Assembly (NCBI GenBank): GCA_009838515.1
Contig: VXRL01000092.1
Span: 62,001-126,000, forward strand
Direction: 5' to 3'
DNA length: 64,000 nt
Source of the DNA: Terriglobia bacterium
GTDB taxonomy: Bacteria; Acidobacteriota; Terriglobia; Bryobacterales; UBA6623
Within the stretch, counting starts at the first letter, position 1, and each line of letters begins with the position of its first letter. Under the pieces are notes generated by a model. That model saw nothing but the letters and a program-made list of their open reading frames with translations. It was not told where the DNA came from and did no database searches. The translations under genes and the position numbers were made by a program. This document shows, in pieces, positions 22,637 to 33,599 of this stretch.

Positions 22637-25027
22637 ATGGTGCCGTCGCACCTTGGATCCATCTCGGTGGTTCCTGCCGGTGCCGCGGCACGCCCGAGAT
22701 ACCGCGGGGCGATCGCCCTCGCGATCTCGCTCGTTTCAGCCAGCGTCGCCGCAGGGCAGGGTACCGCCAGCTTGGAGGCCGGGCAGGCAGCGTTTGAGAC
22801 CTACTGCGGTAGCTGCCACGGCGGCGACGGCCGTGGCGGAGAGTACGCGCCGGACATCGTCACGGCTGGCGTTGCGGCCGGTCGCAGCGACAAGCAGGTC
22901 AGGGAAATCATCCAGGCGGGCTTGCCGGATCGGGGCATGCCCGCGATCAGCGTTCCGGAGCCGGAACTCGGGCAGCTCTTGAGCTTCTATGGCTCGCTGA
23001 CGAAGCCGGCCTCGCGCAGCATCGTCGCGGGCAGTGTCGAATCCGGTGCGGAGGTCTTCGGGCAGCGCGGCTGCGCCGACTGCCACGTGCCTACCTCTGC
23101 TTCACGCATCCGAGGGCCGGATCTAGCTCGGATCGGGGCGGAGCAGACTCTGGAGCAGATCCGCCGATCCATCACCGCTCCGTCGTCGCACATCGCTGCC
23201 GGCTATGCCGCTGTCCGGGTGCGTCTAGGCAGCGGGGAATCGATCGAGGGCTTCGCCAGAAATCGAAGCGCCCTCGACCTGCAGCTGCAAACGTTCGATG
23301 GAGAGTTCCGCTTCCTTGCGCTTGACGATGTGGCCGCAATTGACGAGCGTCCGGATTCTCTGATGCCGGAAATCGACCTGGACTCGAACGAGCAGGCTGA
23401 CTTGCTGGCTTTCCTGAGCCGGCAGGACGGCAGCGGAGCGCTCGCCGACCCGCTAGCGGGTCGCGGTTCGGACTCGGGCCTTCCGTTCGAGCGCGTCCTC
23501 CGCCCAAGGCCCGGAGAATGGCCCACCTACAATGGCCGGCTCGACGGCAACCGCCATAGCCAACTGGACCAGATTCACCAGCGCAATGTGAATCGGCTAG
23601 AGCTGGCTTGGATGTATCCGCTGGACTCGCCGAACCTGCTGGAAACCACCCCTGTAGTTGTGGATGGCGTGATGTACGTCACGTTCTCGAACGAGATCCA
23701 TGCTCTGGATGCGCTGCACGGACGCCGCATCTGGAGCTATAGCCAGCCCCGCACGCCCGACATTCTCGGGGCCGCGGCCCGTGCCGCCAATCGGGGCGTG
23801 GCGGTGCTCGGAGAGCGGGTCTTCATGGTGACGGATCATGCCCATTTGCTGGCTTTCGACAGAGTGAGCGGACGCAAGCTTTGGGATGTCGAAATGGCCG
23901 ATTACCGAGAGAACTACAACGCGACGATGGCACCTCTGGTCGTCAGGGAAATGGTGGTTTCCGGCATCTCGGGAGGCGATCAGGGCGTGCGCGGCTTCTT
24001 GGCCGCTTACGATCCCTCGACGGGGCGGCGGCTCTGGCGCTTCTGGACGATTCCGCTGCCGGGCGAGCCGCTCGCCGAGACATGGCAGGGTTCGGTGCTG
24101 CCGCATGGTTGTGGCACGACCTGGCTGACCGGGACTTTCGACGCGGACCTGGACTTGCTTTACTGGCCGACCGGCAATCCCTGTCCCGACATGAATGGCG
24201 ACGAGCGGCTCGGAGACAATCTCTATTCCAATTCGATCCTTGCGTTGCGCCCGGACACTGGAGCGCTGGCATGGCACTTTCAGTACACCCCGCACGACGA
24301 GCACGACTGGGACTCGGTACAGACTCCAGTCCTCGCGGACATCGAGTGGCGCGGCGAGCGCCGCAAGGTGCTGTTGCACGCGAATCGCAACGGATTCTTC
24401 TACGTCTTGGACCGCGAAGATGGCGAACTGCTGCTGGCCGAGCCGTTCGTGCGCAAGCTGACCTGGGCCGAGCGCGTCGGCGCCGATGGCCGCCCGGTGC
24501 TGGCCCCCGGCAAGCGGCCCACGCGCGGCGGGAACCTGGTCTGCCCCGGGTTGCAAGGTGCCACCAACTGGCCCTCCAAGTCGTTCGACCCCGCAACCGG
24601 GCTGTTCTACACGATGGCGTCAGAGTTCTGCCATGTCTTCACGAAGCGAGACGAGACGTGGCAGGCCGGCAAGACCTACTACGGCGGGTCGGCGCGCGAG
24701 CCGAGCGGCGAGCCGGGAGAACGCTACTTGCGCGCGATCGACGTCCAGACCGGCGAGATTGCTTGGGAGCGCAAGCTCGGCGACTCGATCCGGGACAATT
24801 GGTCGGGCGTGGTCTCCACGGCAGCAGGGATCATATTCTTCGCCGACAATTCCGGGACGTTCTCCGCTGCCCGGGCGGCGGACGGAGAGCTGCTTTGGAG
24901 CCGCCACCTGAATGCGCTGGTGCGCGCCTCTCCCATGACCTACATGCTCGGCGGCCGGCAATTCGTGACAATTGCCGCCGGCAAGAACATTCTGGCATTC
25001 GCGCTGCCCCCTGCCGCGCTTCCATGA
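22637..25027 (+). CDS. Periplasmic PQQ-dependent dehydrogenase with two N-terminal cytochrome c domains
   Basis: A 796-residue quinohemoprotein. After a signal peptide (IALAISLVSASVAAGQG) come two class I heme motifs, CGSCH (about residue 57) and CADCH (about residue 151), then an eight-bladed propeller from about residue 290 (GEWPTYNGRLDGNRHSQL). PQQ-enzyme signatures are intact: GNRGVAVL-like 'ANRGVAVLGERVF', 'GNPCPDMNGDERLGDNLY' and TPHDEHDWDSVQTP, whose Asp matches the catalytic base of methanol dehydrogenase. The vicinal Cys pair of methanol dehydrogenase is absent. Known quinohemoprotein alcohol dehydrogenases carry one C-terminal heme domain; here two hemes precede the propeller. Acidobacteria are rich in such reshuffled quinoproteins. 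The probable role is oxidation of an alcohol or sugar with electrons passed through the hemes. Confidence 0.88.
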   Translation: MVPSHLGSISVVPAGAAARPRYRGAIALAISLVSASVAAGQGTASLEAGQAAFETYCGSCHGGDGRGGEYAPDIVTAGVAAGRSDKQVREIIQAGLPDRGMPAISVPEPELGQLLSFYGSLTKPASRSIVAGSVESGAEVFGQRGCADCHVPTSASRIRGPDLARIGAEQTLEQIRRSITAPSSHIAAGYAAVRVRLGSGESIEGFARNRSALDLQLQTFDGEFRFLALDDVAAIDERPDSLMPEIDLDSNEQADLLAFLSRQDGSGALADPLAGRGSDSGLPFERVLRPRPGEWPTYNGRLDGNRHSQLDQIHQRNVNRLELAWMYPLDSPNLLETTPVVVDGVMYVTFSNEIHALDALHGRRIWSYSQPRTPDILGAAARAANRGVAVLGERVFMVTDHAHLLAFDRVSGRKLWDVEMADYRENYNATMAPLVVREMVVSGISGGDQGVRGFLAAYDPSTGRRLWRFWTIPLPGEPLAETWQGSVLPHGCGTTWLTGTFDADLDLLYWPTGNPCPDMNGDERLGDNLYSNSILALRPDTGALAWHFQYTPHDEHDWDSVQTPVLADIEWRGERRKVLLHANRNGFFYVLDREDGELLLAEPFVRKLTWAERVGADGRPVLAPGKRPTRGGNLVCPGLQGATNWPSKSFDPATGLFYTMASEFCHVFTKRDETWQAGKTYYGGSAREPSGEPGERYLRAIDVQTGEIAWERKLGDSIRDNWSGVVSTAAGIIFFADNSGTFSAARAADGELLWSRHLNALVRASPMTYMLGGRQFVTIAAGKNILAFALPPAALP

Positions 25028-25129
25028 CGGAAGCGGACTGAGGGCAGCGCTTGGCCTTACTTGGAACTGGGAAGCAGCTCGCGAGGGAGCGGTGCGACCG
25101 CTATGCGGCCTGTTGTCGCGCGGGTCGGC

Positions 25130-25501
25130 TCAGGCGGCGCGCACGAAGTCGCCCGATTGGTGGGAGACGCCGGAGCAGTCGTACTCGTCCTGGCAGTAGA
25201 CGCACAGCGTGGTCCACGGGATGGCTTCGAGACGTTGCGGGTTGATTTCCGCGCCGCAGTCCTGGCAGATACCGTACTCGTCTTCGTCAAGCAGCCTGAG
25301 CGCGGTCTGGACAGCCTTGCGGGTCTCGAAGTCGTTGTTGATCACGCTGATGGTAAGGTCCATTTCGAACCGCGTCTGCATCTGGTCCATGGGATCGTTG
25401 CAGCGGTCGCGGATCAATTCCTCCCGGTTATTGCGCCGGGTCAGCGCGTCGAGTTTCGCCAGCAGCTGCTGGCGCACAACTTCTTTTTCTAGAGTAACCA
25501 T
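25130..25501 (-). CDS. DksA/TraR-type C4 zinc finger protein
   Basis: A 123-residue protein. MVTLEKEVVRQQLLAKLDAL begins a coiled-coil, DMTISVINNDFETRK marks its return arm, and the zinc finger is CQDC...CVYC followed by QDEYD. DksA-like proteins bind RNA polymerase through the secondary channel and modulate promoters with ppGpp; the coiled-coil tip acidic residues of true DksA are not clearly present, so a general transcription-factor role is stated only at family level. ATG 25501 is supported by a good AAGGAG ribosome site 8 nt upstream; an extra 20 codons upstream lack one. A plausible sigma70-type promoter lies at 25601-25629. Confidence 0.9.
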   Translation of the reverse strand: MVTLEKEVVRQQLLAKLDALTRRNNREELIRDRCNDPMDQMQTRFEMDLTISVINNDFETRKAVQTALRLLDEDEYGICQDCGAEINPQRLEAIPWTTLCVYCQDEYDCSGVSHQSGDFVRAA

Positions 25502-25600
25502 GTGTGTGTTTCTCCTTGCAGAAGATCTGGAGCGGGGTTGCTGACTCCGGCCCGCGTGCAATAACGGTCCGGCAATGTGCCCGAATCGATCTTCTTAACT

Positions 25601-25629
25601 AGTAGAGTATAGATGAAAACCACCGTCAA
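25601..25629 (-). promoter_or_regulatory. Candidate promoter for the DksA-like gene
   Basis: On the minus strand TTGACG (complement of 25624-25629) and TCTACT (complement of 25601-25606) are separated by 17 bp; TATACT also occurs, but only 12 bp from the -35. The surrounding 25600-25670 is AT-rich, in contrast with the window average. Confidence 0.4.
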
Positions 25630-25689
25630 GTGGTTGCACCTTGTAAAAAATATTTTTTTCCGGGAACAATAAGCGAGGATTACAAGCTC

Positions 25690-26397
25690 CTAAACGTCGG
25701 AGAAGATCTCTTTGGCTGTTTGTAAGACATTGATTAACATGGGCTTAGTCAGCCGGCCGGTCTGCGTATTCTGGCGGCTGGGGTGGTAGCTGCATAGCAG
25801 ATCCGGCCCGTTGCCCGGACAAAAAAAGTGGCGGCCGTGCGCGAACGGGTAGTCGCGAGCGCGTACGGAGGCGTCGCGAGCGCGCAAAACGGCCAGCCAT
25901 GAGTCATGCGCGAGACGCCCTAGAGTGACCACTGCGCGGAGCTGCGGAAGCATGCTCACCTCGCGCTCCAGGAATGGGCGGCAAGCCGCGAACTCGTACG
26001 GAAGAGGCCTGTTCTGGGGAGGTGCGCAGCGCACTGCGGAGGCAATGTAACAGTCGCGGAGTACCAAGCCGTCGTCTCTGGACGTGGCCTCCGGCTGCGA
26101 CGCGAATCCCGTCTGAAACAAGGCTTCGTAGAGGAAATCGCCCGAACTATCGCCGGTGAACACCCTGCCCGTGCGGTTGGCGCCGTGAGCCCCAGGCGCC
26201 AATCCGACTAGCAGCAGCCGTGCGTCAGGATCTCCGAACGAAGGCACTGGCCGGCCCCAGTACTCCCAATCGAGATAGGCGCGGCGCTTGACGCGGGCAA
26301 CGGTCTGGCAGTGCTCCGCCAAGCGCGCGCAGCGGCGGCAGGCCACGATTTCGGACTGCAGGGCCGCCAGGCGGCGGCGGGAGGCACCGCTGTCCAC
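25690..26397 (-). CDS. Uracil-DNA glycosylase, family 5 (UDGb-like)
   Basis: A 235-residue base-excision repair enzyme removing uracil (and in this family often hypoxanthine) from DNA. Four cysteines for a 4Fe-4S cluster begin with CRRCARLAEHC near the N-terminus. The active-site loop GLAPGAHGANRTGRVFTGD is diagnostic of family 5, in which the catalytic Asp of other families is replaced, and HPSRQN is the second motif. I start at GTG 26397, which opens VDSGASRRRLAAL just before the cluster; an upstream ATG at 26517 adds 40 basic/Pro-rich residues of doubtful coding character. It is a stand-alone gene between the DksA-like gene and the divergent TPR-like gene. Confidence 0.88.
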   Translation of the reverse strand: MDSGASRRRLAALQSEIVACRRCARLAEHCQTVARVKRRAYLDWEYWGRPVPSFGDPDARLLLVGLAPGAHGANRTGRVFTGDSSGDFLYEALFQTGFASQPEATSRDDGLVLRDCYIASAVRCAPPQNRPLPYEFAACRPFLEREVSMLPQLRAVVTLGRLAHDSWLAVLRARDASVRARDYPFAHGRHFFCPGNGPDLLCSYHPSRQNTQTGRLTKPMLINVLQTAKEIFSDV

Positions 26398-26510
26398 GTT
26401 GTGTCGAAGTCTAGCAGGCCCTTGGAGGCCGGGCCTGGGCGGTCGCTCCGCGACTGATGTCGGGCAGAACCCTCCGGTTGGACGGCTTTGAATGCGCGAC
26501 TGCGCGCCAC

Positions 26511-26539
26511 TTGCCAACGGTTGACTGATCTGTTATAAA
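26511..26539 (+). promoter_or_regulatory. Candidate sigma70-type promoter for the TPR-like gene
   Basis: TTGCCA (26511-26516) and TATAAA (26534-26539) are separated by 17 bp and lie about 78 bp upstream of the ATG at 26617. This is one of the best-matching -35/-10 pairs I saw in the window. Confidence 0.5.
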
Positions 26540-26616
26540 TTCGCACACGCTTGACGCGGGCTGGCTTCGCACTCCCGCCGAGACGTTGCCTGCTGCGTCT
26601 GGCGAAGCGGTGGCTT

Positions 26617-27216
26617 ATGCCAAGCAAGGCCCAGATTGGAAAGGGCGCTGAAACTTCGCCGGCCCGCGGTCCGATCGCCCCAACCCCGGGGGCCCGCTCG
26701 GGCAGCACAAAGCGCCCCGTCAGCAAGGAGCGCCTCGCCGAGGAACGGCAGCAGGAGCACTTCACGCTCGGAACGGAGCTGTTCCAGTCGCGCAAGTTTG
26801 GCGCGGCACGGCGGATGTTGGAGAAGGTGCGGGTGGGCCCCAATGTCGGACTGAGCCACAGGGCCGGCGTCTTCATTGAGATCTGTCGCAAGCACTCCGA
26901 GCGCAAGCGCCCATTGCTCGAGACCGTGGAGGACTACTACAACCACGGCGTTCAACTGGTCAACAACGGCCAGTTCGCGGATGCCGTGCGAGTGCTCAAC
27001 CGCGGCTTGGCCAAGGATGCCGAAGCCGCGCACCTGCACTACGTCAAGGGCGTCGCCAAAGTCCTCGCCGGCGACCACACCTCCGCCAGCAAGTCGATTC
27101 GCAAGGCGATCGAGCTGGATTCCGAGATTCGAATCCTGGCGCGGCGCGACCCCGACTTGCGCTCGGTAATCCGGTCGGCGCCGTTCGCCGATCTGGTCGC
27201 AGACAAGCCCGCCTGA
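26617..27216 (+). CDS. TPR-like protein of unknown function
   Basis: A 199-residue protein starting at ATG 26617. The first 45 residues are basic, Pro/Ser/Gly-rich and probably disordered (SPARGPIAPTPGARSGS). The rest forms helical pairs with tetratricopeptide spacing: FTLGTELFQSRKFGAARRML, YYNHGVQLVNNGQFADAVRVL and HYVKGVAKVLAGDHTSASKSI. No signal peptide or membrane segment is present, so it is likely a cytoplasmic scaffold. No partner is evident from the neighbours, which are the divergent uracil-DNA glycosylase gene and a convergent methyltransferase gene. Similar small TPR proteins are conserved in Acidobacteria, but I cannot name a family function. Confidence 0.8.
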   Translation: MPSKAQIGKGAETSPARGPIAPTPGARSGSTKRPVSKERLAEERQQEHFTLGTELFQSRKFGAARRMLEKVRVGPNVGLSHRAGVFIEICRKHSERKRPLLETVEDYYNHGVQLVNNGQFADAVRVLNRGLAKDAEAAHLHYVKGVAKVLAGDHTSASKSIRKAIELDSEIRILARRDPDLRSVIRSAPFADLVADKPA

Positions 27217-27228
27217 ACGCCCGCGCGG

Positions 27229-27963
27229 TCAGCCGCTGGCAGGGGTGAAGATGATCACGTGCTGGGAGGGCAGGAACTCCAGCACTTCCTCGAGATCGAA
27301 TCCGGCGGGTTCGACCTCGGATCTGACCTCGGCAACGCTCATCTTGTGGAGAGGGTGGATCGGCAACTCCGGCTGGCTCTTGCGGTACTCCACGATGACG
27401 AGCCGTCCCGCGGGCTTGAGCGAGCGCCGGATGTGGGCGAGCGTGAGAGCGGGGTGGGCAAGTTCGTGGTACACGTCCACCAGCAGAACGAGGTCAACAG
27501 CGGCTTGCGGGAGGCGGGGATTCTGGGGCGTTGCGAGGACCGGCTCGACGTTCTCGATGCCGCGCTCGCGCAAGTTGACCGCTAGCATGTCGAGCATTTC
27601 CTGCTGGATCTCGACCGCGATCACTTTGCCTGCAGGTCCCACCTTGCTTGCCAGCCGCCATGTGAAGTAGCCCACTCCTGCGCCGAGATCGACTACCGTG
27701 GCGCCAGGCTGGATGTCGAGTGAGTTGACGAGTCTGTCAGGCTGCTCCTCGCGCTGGCGTTCCGGACGGGTCAGCCAGTCGGCGTAGACCCAGCTCATCG
27801 CCGGGGCGATCTGCCTTGGCGTTGGTGCGTCAGGGTTGCGTTCTTGTTGAGCGTACAGGCGCTGCCATTGGGCGGTGAATAACAGGCAGACGAGGACAGC
27901 CGCGAGAGCACCCGCGGGGCGGGCGGCGCAGATCCGGCTTGCGCTAGGTAGCGAGCAGGCCAT
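27229..27963 (-). CDS. Class I SAM-dependent methyltransferase, exported or membrane-anchored
   Basis: A 244-residue Rossmann-fold methyltransferase. A hydrophobic N-terminus (ALAAVLVCLLFTAQ) suggests export or anchoring, as in several acidobacterial 'methyltransferase domain' proteins. Motif I is VVDLGAGVGYFTWRLA, motif II is VIAVEIQQEML, and LVLLVDVYHEL plus LKPAGRLVIVEYRK are the post-motif strands. The substrate is unknown; a Met at the start of the domain (AMSWVYADWLTRPERQREEQP) matches a recurring family of methyltransferases annotated in soil Acidobacteria. Its start overlaps the 3' end of the DapA-family gene by 20 bp in another frame, indicating co-transcription downstream of it. Confidence 0.85.
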   Translation of the reverse strand: MACSLPSASRICAARPAGALAAVLVCLLFTAQWQRLYAQQERNPDAPTPRQIAPAMSWVYADWLTRPERQREEQPDRLVNSLDIQPGATVVDLGAGVGYFTWRLASKVGPAGKVIAVEIQQEMLDMLAVNLRERGIENVEPVLATPQNPRLPQAAVDLVLLVDVYHELAHPALTLAHIRRSLKPAGRLVIVEYRKSQPELPIHPLHKMSVAEVRSEVEPAGFDLEEVLEFLPSQHVIIFTPASG

Positions 27964-28846
27964 GGCGTTCCATCAGGGAGCGCAGGTCTTCCCGGTCGGC
28001 CGCGTCCACGGCCACCAGCGGCGGCCGCACGCTGCCTGCGGGGATGCCCGCCAGTGACATAGCGGTCTTGATCATCGAGACCTTGTAGCCGGGCCGGCGA
28101 TTGCGCAACTCGTACATCGGCAGCACCAGATCGTCCAAGATGCCGTTTATGTCGGCGAAGTTGCCCTCGCGAGCCAATTCGCGGATGCGCACCGTGGTTT
28201 GGGGCATGAAGCACGCGAGGCCCGAGGTGAAGGTCTCGACACCCAGCTTCCAGTAGCTAGGCACGAACGGCTCGGCCATGCCGTTGATCCAGTGAAAGCG
28301 GTCGCCGAAATGGCGGCGGATCTGGAGGTAGTGCGACAAGTCGCCGTTCTCGTCCTTGACCATGCAGATGTTTTCGACGCGGGCCAGCCTCTCGAGCAGG
28401 GAGAGAGGCAACGTGCCGCTCCACTTCGTCTGGTACAGGATGACGCTGATGCCTGCAGCGTCCGCCACCGACCGATAGTAATCGGCAAGGCCGCCTTCAT
28501 TGGGGTCGGCCATGTACGGGGCGATGCACATCACGGCCCTTGCCCCGGCGCGCCGGGCGTAGACGGCCTGCGTGCAGGCTGTGCGCCAGCTCTGGCCGAC
28601 GCCGAAGATCAGGTACGCGCGCTGCGCGGCCAGTCCGCCTGCAATCTCGCATATCCTTTCGTACTCTGGCAGGCCGAGGGCGTGCAGCTCCCCGTTACTG
28701 CCGCAGAACGAGAGCGCGTCCAGCCCGGCCGCGAGCATGCGTTCGGCATGAGCTCGCAAGGCCGCTTCGTCGAGCCGCAGGTCTGCGTCCCACGGCGTGA
28801 CGGGGAACCCGATCGTGCCTTGCGGAAATAGGCTTGGCTGCGACAT
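27944..28846 (-). CDS. Dihydrodipicolinate synthase (DapA) family aldolase/dehydratase
   Basis: A 300-residue (beta/alpha)8 barrel of the class I aldolase type using a Schiff base with pyruvate or a 2-keto acid. FCGSNGELHALGLPEYE corresponds to the GTTGE-like phosphate/carboxylate site; Y138 (ILYQTKWSG) is the conserved Tyr and K164 (CMVKDENGD) the Schiff-base Lys. The Asp-rich K context and the SNGE motif fit sugar-acid members, such as 2-keto-3-deoxy-sugar acid aldolases and 5-dehydro-4-deoxyglucarate dehydratase, better than lysine biosynthesis, but the substrate is not readable. It could process products of the dehydratases at 12.7-16.5 kb, although it is 11 kb away. ATG 28846 is chosen as the first Met before the barrel. 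Confidence 0.85.
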   Translation of the reverse strand: MSQPSLFPQGTIGFPVTPWDADLRLDEAALRAHAERMLAAGLDALSFCGSNGELHALGLPEYERICEIAGGLAAQRAYLIFGVGQSWRTACTQAVYARRAGARAVMCIAPYMADPNEGGLADYYRSVADAAGISVILYQTKWSGTLPLSLLERLARVENICMVKDENGDLSHYLQIRRHFGDRFHWINGMAEPFVPSYWKLGVETFTSGLACFMPQTTVRIRELAREGNFADINGILDDLVLPMYELRNRRPGYKVSMIKTAMSLAGIPAGSVRPPLVAVDAADREDLRSLMERHGLLAT

Positions 28847-29071
28847 CTGCTTGGCGCTGTGAACGGCCGACGCGTTCCACGATAGCAGCACCGGCACTGG
28901 CGGCCGCAGAACCCGCAGCCGAGTCCTGCGAGGGTTTCTAGCAGGGGTGCCGCCTATGGTAGATTGGAAGCTTAGAGGCGCCGGCCGCGCCGCAGCTGCC
29001 AGCCCTCCCATCCAACCGTCCTCAGCAGCGCCCGGGCGTGCCGACGCTTGCGGTTCTCACGTGCGGCTCCC

Positions 29072-29626
29072 ATGGACCGAGCAGTTGCCAATCGCTACGT
29101 TTCAGCGTTAGCTGAAGTCGTCACACAGCAGCACTCCGAGCTCTCCGCGGAGACCGTGCTGGAACAATTGGAAGCATTTGGCGAGCTATTGGAAGGATCT
29201 GCCGACCTCGCTGCCGTGCTGCGCGCGCCCTCGATCCAGCCCGGTGACAAGCGCCGCCTGATCGAGCAGGTCGGCGGCCGCCTCGGCCTAGCTCCGCTCA
29301 TTGTGAACTTTCTCTCCGTCGTCACGGACCACCGCCGCATCGGGCATTTCCCCCTGATTGCCGACGGATTCCGCACTTGGCTCGACAGCTATCGCGGCAG
29401 AGTTGAGGTCCAGGTGCGCTCTGCCGGCCCGATCAGCCCTGACCAGAGGACCGAGCTCGAGGGTCGCTTCCGCGAGCTGACCGGCAAAGACATCCGGGCA
29501 ACCTATGCGGAGGATCCCAGCCTGCTCGGCGGCGGCGCGGTGCAGGTGGGCTCGACCCTGTACGACGGATCGCTGCGGACGGCGTTAGGGTCGCTGGCAG
29601 CCAGGCTGGCGGCTGGCGACCGCTAG
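29072..29626 (+). CDS. atpH: F1 ATP synthase subunit delta
   Basis: The 184-residue delta subunit joins the F1 head to the peripheral stalk of ATP synthase. It begins MDRAVANRYVSALAEVV, the usual N-terminal helix, and has the C-terminal signature region GRVEVQVRSAGPISPDQRTELEG and GGGAVQVGSTLYDGSLRTAL (its 'ADPSLIGG.VxxIGxxxxDxSxxxxL' equivalent). ATG 29072 is preferred because it opens that helix. It is the first gene of the F1 block; the 26-bp gap to atpA carries a strong ribosome site (GGAGGA). No F0 genes (atpB, atpE, atpF) are upstream: the adjacent gene on the other strand is the unrelated DapA-family gene. Confidence 0.93.
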   Translation: MDRAVANRYVSALAEVVTQQHSELSAETVLEQLEAFGELLEGSADLAAVLRAPSIQPGDKRRLIEQVGGRLGLAPLIVNFLSVVTDHRRIGHFPLIADGFRTWLDSYRGRVEVQVRSAGPISPDQRTELEGRFRELTGKDIRATYAEDPSLLGGGAVQVGSTLYDGSLRTALGSLAARLAAGDR

Positions 29627-29652
29627 CCGCTCTGAGTGGAGGAACGATTCGA

Positions 29653-31191
29653 ATGGCGAAGATGAACGCATCGGAAATCACGAAGCTGATCCGCGACCGG
29701 ATCGAGAACTACGAATCCGCCGTGGAAGTGGCCGAGGTGGGATCAGTGATCTCGCTCGGCGACGGCATCGCTCGCCTGCACGGCCTGGAGAGCGTCATGG
29801 CGGGCGAGCTGCTTGACTTTCGCAACGGGATCTCCGGCATCGCAATGAACCTCGACGAGGACCAGGTCGGGGCGGTGCTGCTTGGTGACTACACCAGCCT
29901 CAAAGAAGGTGACGAGGTGCGCCGCACGGGGCGGATCATCTCGATTCCGGTGTCCGACGCCATGCTGGGCCGCGTGGTCAACGCTCTCGGCGAGCCGCTG
30001 GACGGAAAGGGCCCGATCGAGGCGACCGAGTACAACCCGATCGAGCGGCTGGCGCCGGGCGTGATCGACCGTGAGCCGGTCAAGCAGCCGATGCAGACCG
30101 GTCTGAAGTCCATCGACGCCATGATCCCGATCGGCCGAGGGCAGCGCGAGCTGATCATCGGGGACCGCCAGACAGGCAAGACCGCCATCGCCATCGACAC
30201 CATCCTGAACCAGAAGGGCGGCGATGTGATCTGCATCTATGTCGCCATCGGCCAGAAGCGCTCGACCGTTGCGCAGGTGCTGAAGACCATGGAACAGCAA
30301 GGGGCGATGGAGTACAGCATCGTCGTTGTGGCTTCGGCGTCGGATCCGGCGCCGATGCAGTACTTGGCGCCTTTCACTGGCGCGGCAATCGGGGAGTACT
30401 TCCGGGACTCTTCGCGTCATGCGCTGTGCGTCTACGACGATCTTTCCAAGCACGCCGCTGCCTACCGCGAGATCTCCCTGCTGCTGCGGCGGCCGCCTGG
30501 GCGCGAGGCCTATCCGGGCGACGTGTTCTACCTGCACTCGCGCCTACTGGAGCGCGCGGCCAAGTTGAGCGAGCGGCTCGGGGGCGGATCGCTGACGGCG
30601 CTGCCGTTCATCGAGACTCAGGCCGGCGACGTGTCCGCCTACATTCCGACGAACGTGATCTCGATCACCGATGGCCAGATCTACCTCCAGGCCGACCTCT
30701 TCAACGCAAACGTGCGCCCAGCCGTGGATGTGGGCATCTCGGTCAGCCGCGTCGGCGGCAATGCCCAGATCAAGGCAATGAAGTCAGTGGCCGGCACGCT
30801 GCGGCTCGATTTGGCTCAATACCGGGCGCTGTCGGCGTTCGCGCAGTTCGGCTCGGACCTCGACAAGGCCTCGCAACAGCAGTTGCACCGCGGCGACCGT
30901 CTGGTCGAGGTGCTGAAGCAGAAACAGTACGACCCGCTACCGGTCGAGAAGCAGGTCGCGATCATCTTCGCCGGAACCAAGGGCTATCTCGATGACTTGG
31001 AACTGTCCCAGATCGCTGACTTCGAGGCTGGGCTATACGACTATCTCGAGCGCCAGGGAGAGGACGGCGCGCTGGCGCTGATCCGGGCTCGCCGCGTGCT
31101 CGACGACGAGGTCACCAAGGCTCTCCAAGACGCCATCGGCGCCTACAAGGGGCAGTTCGCGGCGCTCCATCCGGTGGCGAAGGCAAGCTAG
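29653..31191 (+). CDS. atpA: F1 ATP synthase subunit alpha
   Basis: The 512-residue non-catalytic nucleotide-binding subunit of F1. Walker A is GDRQTGKT at residues 170-177, and YIPTNVISITDGQIYL is the conserved family stretch. PAVDVGISVSRVGGNAQ is the ATP synthase alpha/beta signature (PAxDxxxSxSRxG...). KSVAGTLRLDLAQYR and the helical C-terminal domain (IADFEAGLYDYLERQGEDG) are normal. A GGAGGA ribosome site precedes ATG 29653. Length and motifs match the bacterial norm, so the enzyme should be functional. The stop at 31191 is followed two bases later by the atpG start. Confidence 0.97.
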   Translation: MAKMNASEITKLIRDRIENYESAVEVAEVGSVISLGDGIARLHGLESVMAGELLDFRNGISGIAMNLDEDQVGAVLLGDYTSLKEGDEVRRTGRIISIPVSDAMLGRVVNALGEPLDGKGPIEATEYNPIERLAPGVIDREPVKQPMQTGLKSIDAMIPIGRGQRELIIGDRQTGKTAIAIDTILNQKGGDVICIYVAIGQKRSTVAQVLKTMEQQGAMEYSIVVVASASDPAPMQYLAPFTGAAIGEYFRDSSRHALCVYDDLSKHAAAYREISLLLRRPPGREAYPGDVFYLHSRLLERAAKLSERLGGGSLTALPFIETQAGDVSAYIPTNVISITDGQIYLQADLFNANVRPAVDVGISVSRVGGNAQIKAMKSVAGTLRLDLAQYRALSAFAQFGSDLDKASQQQLHRGDRLVEVLKQKQYDPLPVEKQVAIIFAGTKGYLDDLELSQIADFEAGLYDYLERQGEDGALALIRARRVLDDEVTKALQDAIGAYKGQFAALHPVAKAS

Positions 31192-31193
31192 CG

Positions 31194-32060
<867 letters not shown>

Positions 32061-32091
32061 CGGCTGCCGACGCCAAAGAGGACGCCAGAAG

Positions 32092-33525
<1,434 letters not shown>

Positions 33526-33599
33526 GCTAGCGGGCAGCCGACGGTTCGCCAGCTTGCCAATTGCCGGGAGCTGGAGGATTGGTTCAGTTCCTCGGTCTA

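Noticed and set aside
33526..33599. Possible atpC (epsilon subunit) after atpD
   Set aside because: Only 74 bp remain before the opposing sulfatase stop; no frame could hold a 130-residue subunit.
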